This document shows, piece by piece, positions 1 to 11,548 of a stretch of 64,000 nt of DNA. Origin of the DNA: Collybia mongolica (taxonomy: Eukaryota > Basidiomycota > Agaricomycetes > Agaricales > Clitocybaceae); contig JAAXNY010000004.1 in the NCBI GenBank assembly GCA_013420905.1, positions 3,286,001-3,350,000 of the forward strand, in the 5' to 3' direction. Each line of letters starts with the position of its first letter. Within the stretch, counting starts at the first letter, position 1. The notes below the pieces were generated by a model. It did no database searches, was not told where the DNA came from, and saw only the letters and a list, made by a program, of their open reading frames with translations. The position numbers and the translations under genes are program-made.

Positions 1-3000
1 CGCCGTTGTCCGCGAGGTCATCCAACGGGTTTTCACCTCACGAAAATGAAGCGTATGATGATACATCTCCTCGCATGTCATCAGATTCGAAGAGTTTGGT
101 AGTCGAGTCAGAGCCCTCGTTGGAGGTTACACCATCTTACATCCCGCTCTCGCCCTCCGTTGCTGCCTTGTCTCAATCCACTTCTGGTGATGGCTCTACT
201 TCACCACAGACGTATCCCGCGCGCCTATCTGTGGCTTCCCGTTCTCCTCTAAATAGCGAATTCGCCGACGTCTGGGATGAGCGTAATGCTGGAGGTGATG
301 TTGCTATAAAGCGGAACGGGGACCTTCCAAATACCTGGGAGAAAATCAAGAGTACTTTCTCCAGGTCGGGGTCAAGCAGTGGGCGTCGTTCTCGCACGAA
401 CAGTATAGTCACGAGGGAACGACGGGATCATACAGACTCGAGCGTCAGCAGGGAAAGCGGAGCGAGTCTTACCAGCGCCAGGACAGACAAGTGTGAACCA
501 AATGGTACACAGGTTTTACAGCAAGCCCCTCAGCCTCTAATGCAAACTCCCTCTGCTTCTGCATCGATACTATCGCTCTCGCCACATGCCCCTGCAAGAG
601 GTGGAGCTTCTCCAATCCCTCCGGCTTCATCGGCCGATCTATCCAAGTATCAGAATGCTAAACTATTCCCATTCCCTGGGATGAAGAAATTAGAGGAGCA
701 ACGTAACCGCGCCAAGGGTCTGTCCGCTTCAGCTTCAAGTCCTGATATCATCATGTTGTCAAGTAGTAATGAGGAAGACAACCCCCCTTTCTCTGCTGGT
801 TCATACAGTAATACTCCTGCACAGAGTCCGGAAACGAGAGACAGGAAGTTGTCGCACCAGGCATCAGACACCAGGCTTGTTGCTAAGTTCAACCAACCCA
901 ATTCCGCAACCTCAACCTCTCATCCTGAATACTTTGATATTACTCCCCATTCCCCTACACAAAATGGTGGGTCGTTGAATTTGAAGCTGCCCATGACGTT
1001 ACCAGGAGTAAAACAGTGGTTGAGCAAGAACAACAAGAAGATATTTTCCTCTCAGGGGTCGGTTTTATCGACGCCTACTCCTATCCTAGAAAGCCCACCT
1101 CCTTTAAATGTCGCCAAAAAGGCATCCCTTTCTGATCTCCTTCGACGAAAGGACAATGAGCTGGGGGCTGATTGGGAAGAGGTTAATAGTACTCCCACAA
1201 GTACGAGTGGAGACACGTTGCTGGGAAAAAGGAGTTCGACACGCGATTCTAGGGAACCTATCATGACAACTTCCATAACCAATGGTTCAGCGCTTGCACG
1301 TTCTGAGCACACGGATACGGAGAGGACCCCAAAGGCAAAGAAGGTGATGCCTCCCTCTGAACTCAGTGGTGACGTTGGAGTTCTTTACTATGAGGATTCA
1401 CCATCAGGGCCGCCTTCCAGGCCGGACCCACTTTCTTCGGCCACGCCCGATCCTTCGTCATCTCTGAGTGACTATCCGGCTCATTCGACATCTGAGTCAT
1501 CATCGGCCACGTCGTCGAGAGACTCGCTTGGAGGTGTCGGCCCTCAAGGAACCGTCGTCCTTGAGCGGCTCGACGAAAACCTTACACGAGGGTCTAGGAG
1601 TCTTATCTGGTCATCTGCCATAGACGATCCCCAACGGAAGTTAATCCTCTCATCACCAGTCCTACAAGTCGTAAATCCCAACACTGTCAAGGACCGATTT
1701 CTTTTTTTGTTTAATGACCTTCTCGTCATTGCAAAGCCTGTGATACCAGACCAGGAGACTTTCTTGGATCCCCAGAAGCAAAACCCACTCGACCGAAAAT
1801 TTATCGTGAAGAGTGTGGTTTTACTCCATCAGCTGCGTTTCAACGCTGACCGAAGCGAAACCCAAGCGAAAGCATCAACATCATCTGTAGCTCCCCGTAA
1901 TCCCTTGATCAAGTCCTTTGTTCACAGTTTCATGAAGGATCCCGATCAAGCAATAACGTCGCTATTCACGAAGTCAGGTACTGCAGACGATCCTATTGTG
2001 CTGGGTCAACTGTTGTTCAGGACCGTAGACTTAGACAGAGCCAGACTCGGGGATTACCTCTCACGACGTTCATCGAAGTCAGTGCTGAAAGCCTATCTTG
2101 ATAGCTTCGGATTCTTGGGCCTCAGGATAGATCGTGCCCTCCGAATATTCCTTCAATCTATCAACATCCCCAGTAAGACTTCTTACCACGCCAATGGTCT
2201 CGAGTATCTCCTTGATGCATTTGCTGGTCGATGGTATGAAGCAAATGTTAGAGTTGTGGACTACGACAAGGACCTTGCGCTTCGGTTCGTCCGTGCCATC
2301 GTCCAGCTCAACGACCTTTTGCACAATGGAATTGCTCAAGTACCTGGTCCGACTGGATATCCTCGGCGAGATGTCAGCAGCAGGGATTTTGTTGATGCAT
2401 TCCGACGATACGACCCGAAGTACCAAGTATCGGACGAGTTGCTGGAAGACGTTTACGCCTCCATCATTCAAGAACGGCTTTCCCAATCGCGCAATCCCTC
2501 ATTAGGTGATCCGCCCGAAACAACAGTCACAATAAAACGAGCCTTCCCTGCACGTCTAACCTATAAACTTCAGTCCGAGCCCATCATCCTTCGACTACCC
2601 CAGGCTGACCCCAATTTGAAGATCAAATTGTATGGCCAGGACTTGGTCTTTGATCCTCCCGTTTTGAGCTTTTTCAAGTCGTCTGAGGCATCTTTCCGTG
2701 TCATGGGAACTTCCCTTGGTTCGAAGACGATGACAATGTGTCGATCTGGCCCGAATGCCATCAAGTACACTGGGCTGCCGCTGAGCCATACGGTCGTTGT
2801 TGAGCGTGCATTCATGCGACATACGTTCCAAATGGCGTTTATCAATCACAATGGGCAAAAACGGAGGTACATGTTCAGTGTGGATGACCCATTGATACGG
2901 CATCAATGGGCAGTGTCCTTAAGGCGGCATGTCGATACAACTACTTCATCCTTGAATTCTACATCGTCATCTATCTCCAAATTCCAGCGAGCGGCCGAAA

Positions 3001-3455
3001 GATTGGCTTTTAAAGTTCTTCAGGAAACACTGATCGGCTCACCCCCAGCACCTAGCCATGCGATACAACAAGCTCTCAACAAAATCATTGGCTCTTCTCA
3101 CAACGGCGTGGCGCATCACTCTCCTGATCGCAACGGATTGCAAACAAATGCCAGCAATATTCAAAGTGCCATATACCATATCCGTTCCAAATCACGCAGC
3201 AAAGTATATCATCGTCATGGTGCGGGGAAAAATGAGCTGGATTTGAGTTATGGGGTGATGTCTGGTCGTGCAGCACGAGATCTGGAAGCTGAAAAGAAAG
3301 ACAGCATGATCGAATCAGACCATCATCCTCGTGGTGAGGGACCTCTTTGGTCTACGGATGATCTGGTAATGCATTGCCGGCGCAATAGTTCCATTGCGTC
3401 TATATTATTGCACCTCCAGGCGGTTGCGCCTGAGCTGTCAAGACCTGACTCATAG
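1..3455 (+). CDS. Sec7-domain/PH-domain ARF-GEF-like protein (5' end outside window)
   Basis: A single open frame of 1149 codons runs from the left edge to a TAG at 3453-3455. No ATG opens it, so the start lies upstream and the CDS is 5'-partial. Roughly the first 520 visible residues are low-complexity and Ser/Pro/Thr-rich. A PH-like stretch follows at about 545-580 (LFLFNDLLVIAKP). A Sec7-like segment lies at about 670-830, with LGDYL, LLDAFAGRWYEAN and the motif-2-like LNDLLHNG. A second PH-like segment sits near 925-980, ending in HQWAVSLRRH. Sec7 domains catalyse GDP release from ARF GTPases at Golgi and endosomal membranes. The position of the glutamate finger, normally LPGE, here reads IPSK, so canonical GEF chemistry is doubtful. 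There are no introns, unlike every neighbour. Family assignment is good; activity is uncertain. Confidence 0.8.
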   Translation, partial: PLSARSSNGFSPHENEAYDDTSPRMSSDSKSLVVESEPSLEVTPSYIPLSPSVAALSQSTSGDGSTSPQTYPARLSVASRSPLNSEFADVWDERNAGGDVAIKRNGDLPNTWEKIKSTFSRSGSSSGRRSRTNSIVTRERRDHTDSSVSRESGASLTSARTDKCEPNGTQVLQQAPQPLMQTPSASASILSLSPHAPARGGASPIPPASSADLSKYQNAKLFPFPGMKKLEEQRNRAKGLSASASSPDIIMLSSSNEEDNPPFSAGSYSNTPAQSPETRDRKLSHQASDTRLVAKFNQPNSATSTSHPEYFDITPHSPTQNGGSLNLKLPMTLPGVKQWLSKNNKKIFSSQGSVLSTPTPILESPPPLNVAKKASLSDLLRRKDNELGADWEEVNSTPTSTSGDTLLGKRSSTRDSREPIMTTSITNGSALARSEHTDTERTPKAKKVMPPSELSGDVGVLYYEDSPSGPPSRPDPLSSATPDPSSSLSDYPAHSTSESSSATSSRDSLGGVGPQGTVVLERLDENLTRGSRSLIWSSAIDDPQRKLILSSPVLQVVNPNTVKDRFLFLFNDLLVIAKPVIPDQETFLDPQKQNPLDRKFIVKSVVLLHQLRFNADRSETQAKASTSSVAPRNPLIKSFVHSFMKDPDQAITSLFTKSGTADDPIVLGQLLFRTVDLDRARLGDYLSRRSSKSVLKAYLDSFGFLGLRIDRALRIFLQSINIPSKTSYHANGLEYLLDAFAGRWYEANVRVVDYDKDLALRFVRAIVQLNDLLHNGIAQVPGPTGYPRRDVSSRDFVDAFRRYDPKYQVSDELLEDVYASIIQERLSQSRNPSLGDPPETTVTIKRAFPARLTYKLQSEPIILRLPQADPNLKIKLYGQDLVFDPPVLSFFKSSEASFRVMGTSLGSKTMTMCRSGPNAIKYTGLPLSHTVVVERAFMRHTFQMAFINHNGQKRRYMFSVDDPLIRHQWAVSLRRHVDTTTSSLNSTSSSISKFQRAAERLAFKVLQETLIGSPPAPSHAIQQALNKIIGSSHNGVAHHSPDRNGLQTNASNIQSAIYHIRSKSRSKVYHRHGAGKNELDLSYGVMSGRAARDLEAEKKDSMIESDHHPRGEGPLWSTDDLVMHCRRNSSIASILLHLQAVAPELSRPDS

Positions 3456-4038
3456 TCTCGCCTTGTGATATGACTTCTTTCGTGAGTGTCGACATTTCTT
3501 TTCATAACATCAGACAATGACGGTCGGTGAATTTTCCAGATCCATTCTTTACACGTTTCAATCCATCCTTGTAACCTGAATCATGCTTTCTTGCTGTATC
3601 CACAGATGTCATGCTCTCTCTTTGTCCCCAGCCATCTCTCCTTAATATCTATCTAGTTTCATCTATAGACCGTTCCGTCAGCTCCTTCAGTTTCTTTGTA
3701 CAATTTAGTAGGCAATCTGCATTTATAACACATGTGAAACCTTGAACATAATCGGTGGGGTAAATGGTGTATTTGCTATAAACCTATACCATTGCCATTG
3801 GTAGCTTGACAGTGGTCCTCAGTTGTGTATGTAGTAGCCTCTTGAAGGGTTTGCCAGGGATGTGACCTGTGTGTCACACGGTGGTAGAACCTTGGGTCAT
3901 CAAAACGGTGGTTGCCCTGCACAACCAATCCTCGCTCTTTTCTGCAATCCATATGCGCTGTTAGTATTAACAAGCGCGCAGAATAATCAAAGGATACAAG
4001 GGCTGTAAACGCTAATTCTCGTCCACCGGAGCTTGTAA
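3456..4038. other. intergenic region between Sec7 gene and CK2 alpha
   Basis: About 580 bp without a coding frame I can support. It should hold the 3' end of the Sec7 transcript and the promoter of the kinase at 4039. Short frames on either strand lack splice-consistent continuation. No distinct element is seen. Confidence 0.6.
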
Positions 4039-5517
4039 ATGGCTCGCGTTTACTCAGACGTTAACGCGAACCTCGGCACGACTTGGTATGACTATGGTAA
4101 GTCGCTTCTTGTTCATTCGTTCTATCTGAGGGTTAACGGCCCTCAAAGTACTGATATAACTGTCTAGACAACTTCCGGATCGACTGGAGTCCGCCAGAGC
4201 GTTATGAGATTGTACGAAGAGTGGGAGGTGGAAAGTACTCAGAGGTGCGTAATACTACAATCAATGCCTCGTAAAGCCGACCTGACCTTGAATTACTAGG
4301 TATTCGAGGGAATTGACATGGTTAACCATGAACAATGCATCATCAAAGTCCTGAAGCCGGTAGCCGCTAAAAAAATCAAAAGAGAGATAAAGGTACTACG
4401 TAATCTCACTGGTGGACCCAGCGTAGTAGCCCTCCTCGATGTAGTACTAGATCGTAAGTCACATAACTCTATGCCTGATATATCATCCTTGCTTTATACG
4501 CGTTTTATAGCTTCAGCCAGGCACCATAGTCTAGTGATGGAATATGTTGAAAACATAGAATGGAAAAACCTCTTTCCCCGCCTGACAGAAGCGGATATTA
4601 AACACTACACATTCCAGCTTTTGAAGGTGTGAACATTTCCTCACAGTCATTTCCAGACCGCTCACGTTGTTTACATGAGCAGGCTCTGGACTTTACTCAC
4701 TCGCATGGCATCATGCACCGGGACGTAAAGCCTGGAAATGTGATGATCGACTATCAACATCGTAGGGTAGGATAACCCGTTTATTGACTTGGACTGGTTA
4801 ATCTTATGCGTTTTCAGCTAAGGTTGATTGACTGGGGATTGGCCGAATTCTACCACCCAGGTACGGATTACCACATCCGTGTAGGATCTCGATACTATAA
4901 AGCGCCCGAGCTGTTGGTTGGGTACAAACAGTATGATTACAGCCTTGATATGTGGAGCGTTGGGTGTATGTTTGCCTCGATGGTGAGTCTATACACTTCG
5001 CCCCGTTCCACGATGATTGACAAGATACACCCAAGATCTTCCGACGAGAGCACTTTTTTCGTGGGTCGGACAACAACGATCAGTTACTCAAAATTATGAA
5101 GACGCTTGGAACAGAGCAATTCGATATATACCTGAGGCGGTACAACATTCACTATGAGACTGATCTAGAAGCGCTACTCACAAAGTTGGTCGAAACAAAT
5201 TACCTATGACCATTCCCGGCGCTTACAAACTTTATCTCCAGTTATGCTAAACTACCCTGGACGCGTTTCATAACGGCAGACATTCAACACCTCGCGAATG
5301 TTGATGCCCTAGACCTACTTGACAAATTACTGAGATATGATCATCGGGAACGACTCACTGCACGCGAAGCGCAGGCTCATGTGTATTTTAGTGAGTTCTC
5401 CGGCGTCCTGTGTAACTCGTTGCTGAATGAATCGTTTTCGCCACAGACTCGGTCCGCCTCGAGGCCATCTCGACCAAAGGGGAATCAATCAGCGATTCAG
5501 GATTTTCTTCCACGTGA
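4039..5517 (+). CDS. casein kinase 2 catalytic (alpha) subunit
   Basis: Nine exons: 4039-4096, 4168-4244, 4300-4453, 4511-4626, 4683-4766, 4818-4982, 5036-5184, 5242-5390, 5447-5517. They give 340 aa, normal for CK2 alpha. Hallmarks are the N-terminal ARVYSDVN segment, a glycine loop [11 protein letters not shown], lysine in IIKVLKP, the basic [10 protein letters not shown] stretch for acidic substrates, catalytic [10 protein letters not shown], the CK2-typical DWG in place of DFG ([12 protein letters not shown]), and [15 protein letters not shown]2 is a constitutive Ser/Thr kinase that works with a beta regulatory subunit in nucleus and cytoplasm. The intron at 5185-5241 uses a weak gttggt donor, chosen because it restores the conserved ..YAKLPWTRF.. 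region. The sequence looks divergent for CK2 alpha, for example EYVENIEW where FEHVNN is usual, so it may be a second paralogue. Confidence 0.88.
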
Positions 5518-5738
5518 CGAAACCATTGGGGGTTTGTATACATTGTTTATTACCTTTATCAGAGATGTAAGAGCTTTTTACTTGGACATCGCTACACGCT
5601 CTCCAATGTTCTGCTTACTGTATTTTCCATAGTATACCTACTTTATTAGCTTTCATATCATGTAGCAGCAGGATCATCTCTGCGACAATAGGCTGAAACG
5701 TGTTGTTGCCTGGCTGTGCGATTGCCACTGCATGGAAA

Positions 5739-6947
5739 ATGCATGTCATCAAGCGTGTAGATAAGCATGAAGAGGTGATAGGGGCACACGATGCATCTCA
5801 CATGGACATCACGCTGATACAACGCGTCGCCACCAGATCAAACAAATCCATATATATGGGATTTTGCGACGAGGGTCCGCTGCCCCATCAAATCCGAGAA
5901 TACAGTAAGATCCCTTCCTTGCAACGACACCTGCCTGATATGTCTATTCCGCACCCTCGAGTCTCCACCAATGGTCAACGGCCCCGCTATGCCCACCGCT
6001 CACATACAGAACTTTCACCCAAGTTCTCCTCTCGACCTACTCCTACTCGTTCTCATACTTACCATACTAATGATGCGGAGAGTGTGCCTTGGCGGCATAT
6101 GGCTCACACGTATACATGGGTCGTCGAGCAAGAGTTCATAACGTTGGAAAAGCACAGCAAAAAGACCGAACAATGGATTTTAGAGCAGCAAATGTTCCTT
6201 GTTGACGAATGCGAGTCGCAAGCATCGAGAGGAACCCGCGCACAACGCAAATTGTGGCGAGAGATGGCCTACTCTTACGAGGTTGAAGCAGAGCAGTGGA
6301 TGAGACACGAGGAGGAAGCGAGGCGAATTGCCGCAGAAAGAGAACGAAGGAAGGCCAGAGCCGTCCAGGAAGAGATGCGGCGAATCGAGAACCGCATTCG
6401 ACAAAAGCGAGAGGCAGAGAGGCGGCGCATTGCAGAGGAGAGGACCAGGATCTACGAGGAACTTCAAACACACCAAAGGCGGGACCGATACAGGACCGAC
6501 CAAGCTTTGTTGTATTCCTGGCAAGAGTACGAAGCGCGATGGGCTACTCTCACGATATCCACAGAATCTCTTACATTCTCATCAATTCCGTGGCCACTTG
6601 TTGATCTCCCTGTAAAGCCCGAAGACATCACACCAGCCGCTATCGTGTTATTCTTATCCTCTCCACTACACTCACAAAGCCAGACGCGAAAGGACAGGAT
6701 CCGCAGCGCCCAACTTCGATGGCACCCGGACAGGTTTCGGCGATTGATGAGCAGAGTGAAGGAGGAGGAAAGGGCTAAAGTTGATGAAGGCGTCGGAATC
6801 GTCGCAAGATGCTTGAACGACATGATGGCACGGGAAACCACCTTGGCAACATCACGCCAGGTCAGTGGTGCTCCCAACTCCATGCACAATGACACTTACC
6901 TGTCTTCCTTTGCAGACACATTGATTCCTAAATTATCATTATCATGA
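5739..6947 (+). CDS. coiled-coil protein with C-terminal HPD (J-like / NFKBIL1-like) segment
   Basis: The frame is open over 5700-6947. The first ATG is at 5739, giving about 402 aa, though an upstream exon cannot be excluded. Residues around 140-250 are strongly charged (E/R/K/A-rich, long helix or coiled coil). The C-terminal part carries RSAQLRWHPDRFRRLM followed by KVDEGVGIVARCLNDMM, resembling the terminal segment of NFKBIL1-type proteins and containing the HPD tripeptide of J domains. A textbook intron (gtcagt...tttgcag, 6861-6915, 55 nt) lies near the 3' end. If removed, translation stops at TGA 6922-6924, replacing the last residues by RQTH. Function is unknown; a co-chaperone or RNA-processing role would be a guess. 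Confidence 0.6.
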   Translation: MHVIKRVDKHEEVIGAHDASHMDITLIQRVATRSNKSIYMGFCDEGPLPHQIREYSKIPSLQRHLPDMSIPHPRVSTNGQRPRYAHRSHTELSPKFSSRPTPTRSHTYHTNDAESVPWRHMAHTYTWVVEQEFITLEKHSKKTEQWILEQQMFLVDECESQASRGTRAQRKLWREMAYSYEVEAEQWMRHEEEARRIAAERERRKARAVQEEMRRIENRIRQKREAERRRIAEERTRIYEELQTHQRRDRYRTDQALLYSWQEYEARWATLTISTESLTFSSIPWPLVDLPVKPEDITPAAIVLFLSSPLHSQSQTRKDRIRSAQLRWHPDRFRRLMSRVKEEERAKVDEGVGIVARCLNDMMARETTLATSRQVSGAPNSMHNDTYLSSFADTLIPKLSLS

Positions 6948-7240
6948 TGTTGCTGCTGGCGGCTATTTAATTTTCAACTCGAAGGCCAGCTGCTTAACAC
7001 GCCGAACGGAGAAGAACAAAAGCGAAAAATGATATAGAGTCAATGTATCTCACCTTGTGTTATAGTCACGCATGTACGAACTTGAAACGAGCTTCACGAC
7101 TTGTCTGCTGAAACCGAAATAAGTTTATTTGTATCTGTGTCCTTTGAAAGCTGCTGACAAGTCTCGGCTTCGGGCAGGCCGGCCGTTGACTCAGCGGCAA
7201 AATATTTCGTGGACAGTCCACTAGCAAACCCTCATCCACC

Positions 7241-8137
7241 ATGTTCTCCCGTTTCACGCGTCTTCCTCTCCGACGCTGCCTCCACACGGCCGCTCCTCGA
7301 GCAACATCCAGTCGCCTTCGCTTTACTGCCGGAGTATCAACAGCTGTGGCAGTTTCGTATCTCGCTTGGCAATTGACTTCAGACTCGAACCGTATAGCTC
7401 TGGATAGCGCGACAGAAGTTCCTAGTAAGTTTAGGTTCTCCCAGCATTTTCAATTTTTAGGCTCTAAGCATACACCTAATCATAGCCGTCAAACAGTCAA
7501 CATTTTCCGCTTCATCCCCACAACCTGATTCCACAACACTACGCAGTGAAACTTCTTTCGTGACGGACCCCGTTCACAAAGAATCGAGGGCCGAATTCCC
7601 GCCCGAAGATCAGCCCGCAGACACGAACACGTCGGAAAAGCTGACAGACGGCTCTCCAAACACAACGGAGAATGATGAATCGCCGGACTCTGGAACTGGA
7701 GGTGCTTTCAACCCTGTCACAGGCGAAATTAACTGGGACTGCCCTTGCCTCGGCGGTATGGCCCATGGTCCCTGTGGTCCCGAGTTCCGAGAAGCATTCT
7801 CCTGCTTCGTCTTCTCAGAAGAGGAGCCCAAGGGCATAAACTGTGTTGAAAAGTTCAAAGGGATGCAAACTTGCTTCAGAGAACACCCCGAAATATATGG
7901 AGATGGTAGGGCCTCCGTTTCTGTTTCCATACTGAGCACTGAAAAATTATAGAAATAATGGATGATGACGAGGATGACCAATCAGCCACAGCAGCTGAAG
8001 GTGCTGTTTTGACGTCGTCGGATAACACTGTTCCTACGAAAAAGAACGACACTACCTCGCCGGAAATACCGGGTTCACGACCGAGCAAAACTGTTGTTCA
8101 GAAGGAGAATCCCTCGCCCGTCTCTGTTACATCATGA
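7241..8137 (+). CDS. MIA40: Mia40/CHCHD4, mitochondrial intermembrane-space oxidoreductase
   Basis: Exons 7241-7424, 7486-7905 and 7953-8137 encode 262 aa. The N-terminus is a basic presequence with a membrane anchor ([14 protein letters not shown]), as in fungal Mia40. After an acidic linker comes the core: the redox CPC motif in [15 protein letters not shown], then two CX9C pairs, [11 protein letters not shown] and [11 protein letters not shown], with spacing exactly nine in both. Mia40 oxidises and traps small cysteine-rich proteins entering the intermembrane space and is recycled by Erv1. The C-terminal tail is acidic and Ser/Thr-rich. The gene ends convergently with MCM2, 162 bp apart. 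An EMI1-like twin-CX9C gene, a plausible substrate class, lies about 4 kb away. Identification is firm. Confidence 0.95.
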
Positions 8138-8299
8138 ACACCTTGTTAATTGCTACTTTAATATAATTATGACCCACAACACTACTCATTTGTCCCGCAG
8201 TTATACAAGGAGACGGTGCATCAATAAACGAATCCTCAATACAAGATGTATACAATGATAAATTACACAAGGTATCAAAAATCAGAACTCGAAGCCTAT

Positions 8300-11200
8300 T
8301 TAATCAACCCTAAATCTCTTCTCAATCACATGCTCTTTGAGCTTGTATCCATTAGTGGTGAATAGTTTGGATCGTAGGAATGGTGTTGTATCGAAGATGT
8401 CGTGTTCTTTCGCCTGAGGATCAAAAGTCAATTCAAGATAAGCAAGAGATAGCAAAACGATATACTCTTTCTTCTAGCTCAGACAACTTGACCATCACCA
8501 ACTCGGGTTGCTCGTGTTTTTGGAGCTGATGGAATCTAGCCTTATCCTTGACAAGTCCACCAAGCAAGAATGCCAATAGCTCTTCGTGATCTTTGGACTG
8601 CGTAAGATATTTCCTGAATCCCTGTTAACGCAACACCATTCGTGTTTAGCTTGACAATCGGACAACAGAGGAGTTAAAACCACCAACTCGTTGCAATGTT
8701 TTCTTAATACTCATCTTCTGTGCGCTAACAAAGCTCCCTACGGCGACTTCGATAGCAAGGTCGATGTCATCCGCACGCACATATTCCCGAAGTGCCATCT
8801 TCGCACTGGCCTCTGCCATGCGAATCATGCTTTCCAAATGGCGGACCGTAATTGGGTATGAACCAGTCGCCATCGACTCCCTTCGCAGGTCAGCAAAAAG
8901 CCGGGAGAGTTTCTCCTGATCGAGATCATACAACTTAGGCCTTATCTTCTCCCGCGCGTACATGATGTATTTGCGAAGGATATCCTGCGGGATGATCTGG
9001 AATATAAATCATCAATGATGACATTTACCCTGACTAGGTGAAACCATACGTCTTCATCCAAGGAAGTACCGATGTCCATTTCCTCAGTCTCCTTATCGAA
9101 TTTTGGGTGGCTTCTTAAGTGACTTCCGACCACGAATCTTGCCAACAACTCATCCATAACAGGGTCAACTGTGTCTTTTACAACACATAGGACGTCGAAG
9201 CGCGAAAGGATTGGCTCTGTCAACTCTACATTCTGTTGGAATGGAATTGTCGGATTGTATCGACCCCGGATTGGATTAGCCGCGGCAATGATTGCACAAC
9301 GTGCCTGCAGAGTCGTTATGATGCCCGCTTTCGAGATAGATATGGACTGCTGTTCCATTGCTTCATGGATGGAGGTTCGATCTGCATCATTCATTTTATC
9401 GAATTCATCGATTAAACAGGTGCCTTTATCGGCTAGAACTAAAGCGCCACCCTCCAGCGTCCATTCGCGTGTTATGGGGTCTTTGCGGACACTCGCTGTG
9501 AGACCGACAGCAGACGCGCCCTGGCCAGTTGCGAAAACGGATCTGTGGGCCGTCTTCTCAACGTATTTCAGGAACTGAGACTTGGCTGTTCCAGGATCGC
9601 CAAGGAGGAGGACATTTATGTCTCCGCGGATGCGATGCTTATGATTAATATCCTTTGAAACACCTCCAAAGAGGGAAAGGGCGATCGCTGTCTTGATATC
9701 CTCATGTCCATAGATGGAAGGTGCGATAGATTTAATGATACGTTTTCGGATACGTTCATCTCGAGCAAGGGCCCGCATCTCTTTCTCGTCTTCCTCAGTC
9801 AACCTAAAGGCAGCGAATAGGTCTTCCTTCTTGTTGATGTGGTTGGCTTCAATGATGGTTGAGAAGACTGGAAATCCATTCTTCGAGTTCAGAGATGCGT
9901 CGAAATTATTGCGGTAGACTCCAGTAATTTCCTATCACAGTTGAAACAGAGTAAGAATTTGTGCTGGAAAAATGGGGAGAAAATACTTGCGACTTCTTCT
10001 CCGGGTTTGGCACTGTCAATAAGGTCCCAAAGTAGGATGACCTCACGATGTCGAGGTAGGCGTCCGGCAGGAACCGACCCAGGGGATTCCTGCAAGGTCA
10101 TCTTCTGGTAGTTTCGGTAAACAGTCTAGAAATTGAAATTCATAATAAGTCGCAGGCCAATGAATGAGTAGCCGACCTGTTCAGAGTTGACTGGGAATGG
10201 TCCTTTACTTTCGCAGTTTGCACAATAACTGATCTTGACCTCCCTCGTCGCATCCTGGTAGAATGGGCCCAAAACTGCACCGCATTTTCGGCAATCAAAC
10301 TTTACATATTTTAGCTGGGGGAACACGCCGCTTCGACGGGTCACAACCCCAGAAACACGGACAAGATTGTTCAAATTGGCACGCCGGAGATCTCTCAGGG
10401 TAGAGCTGAGAGGAAGGTCGGAGATGCGGACGTGGATTTCAGAGTGGATGCGCTTGTAAGACGGGTAGTAAACGAGAATGGCATTCAGTGCAACCTCGTC
10501 AAAAATTTCCAGCATTGCAGTTGGCGAGTTGGTTAAAAAATAGGCCAGAATAGGTTTAGAGAGAGCAAGATGGAGATATGAGACTTCCAATGACTCCGAA
10601 TTTGCTGTAGAATTAAGTTAGGCGCGAATGTAGTGGTCACCAAGAGGAAACCTACTTTCACCAAGATTACGGATTCGCTGTCCGTACACGGAAGCTCCAT
10701 GTTCATCGACATAGGTCATAAGAAATTGGCGGAAATGTCTGACAATAGATCGTCGAACACGCTCATTTGCAATCCACTCCACGATAGATTTCGCCTTGAT
10801 ATCGCTCAATTGCTCAATTGGTATCTCCTGCAAAACAATTCAGGTAAAGTCAAAGAACAAGAGAACTGAGATGTACGTCTTCAACGCCATCTAAATCATC
10901 GATGTCGCGCCTCTCATCATACTGCCTTCGAGTACGGCGTTTCATGCGCGAAAGACCTAACCCGTCATCCATTTCATCTTCATCATCCATGTCGCCATCG
11001 CTACCCAAAAACGCAGGGGCACGACTTCGACGGGCAGCTCGTGCTCCCCTCTTTCCGCTTTGTTCCCTGCGATCTCGACGCGCCATTTTGATTTCGGCTG
11101 CACGACGAGCTTCAGTAGACAGTTCTGGTAAGTCTTCGTCGTCATTGATCCCAGCATCTGAGTATCGATCAAGGAGCTCATTCGGGGCATAGTCTCTGTG

Positions 11201-11548
11201 GTATTTTATTGAGCTGCGACGCCGAAGACTTAGGACTGAACTGAAGTACTCCTCTATATTTCCTGCAAATAGATCTTCTCCTTCCCCCTCTTCCTCATTG
11301 TCATCGATATCCCGAACTGCATCACGGTCATCTAGGCTATCGTCTGTATCCGAAAATGGGGCTGGGGGAGATGACGGGGGCAAAGATGAGTGGGAATCGC
11401 GTCGACCTGGCGTAGGCCGGGCGGGCGAAGAGCCCAGTGGCGGGGAAATGGATCTCTGGCGTTTAGAGCCTCTTGGGGTAGGATTCGACTGTGAAGCGAG
11501 GTCTTGTTAGCAGAAGAAGACAAGATGCAGGTAAGAAGATGGTACCAT
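8300..11548 (-). CDS. MCM2: MCM2, replicative helicase subunit
   Basis: Nine exons on the minus strand: 11546-11548 (ATG only), 10877-11488, 10656-10827, 10177-10604, 9991-10125, 9050-9931, 8688-8996, 8466-8621, 8300-8413. Product 936 aa, slightly longer than yeast or human MCM2. An acidic Ser-rich N-tail is followed by a zinc motif (CRKCG...YCANC, about 367-395), Walker [11 protein letters not shown] (about 556), Walker [10 protein letters not shown] (about 620), the arginine finger SRFD (about 693), then a C-terminal winged-helix-like region. It acts in the Mcm2-7 ring in licensing and elongation. Two structural oddities: the start codon is alone in its coding exon, and intron 9932-9990 begins with gcaagt, a GC-AG intron required to read GEEV|EITGVY in frame. 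Confidence 0.96.
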
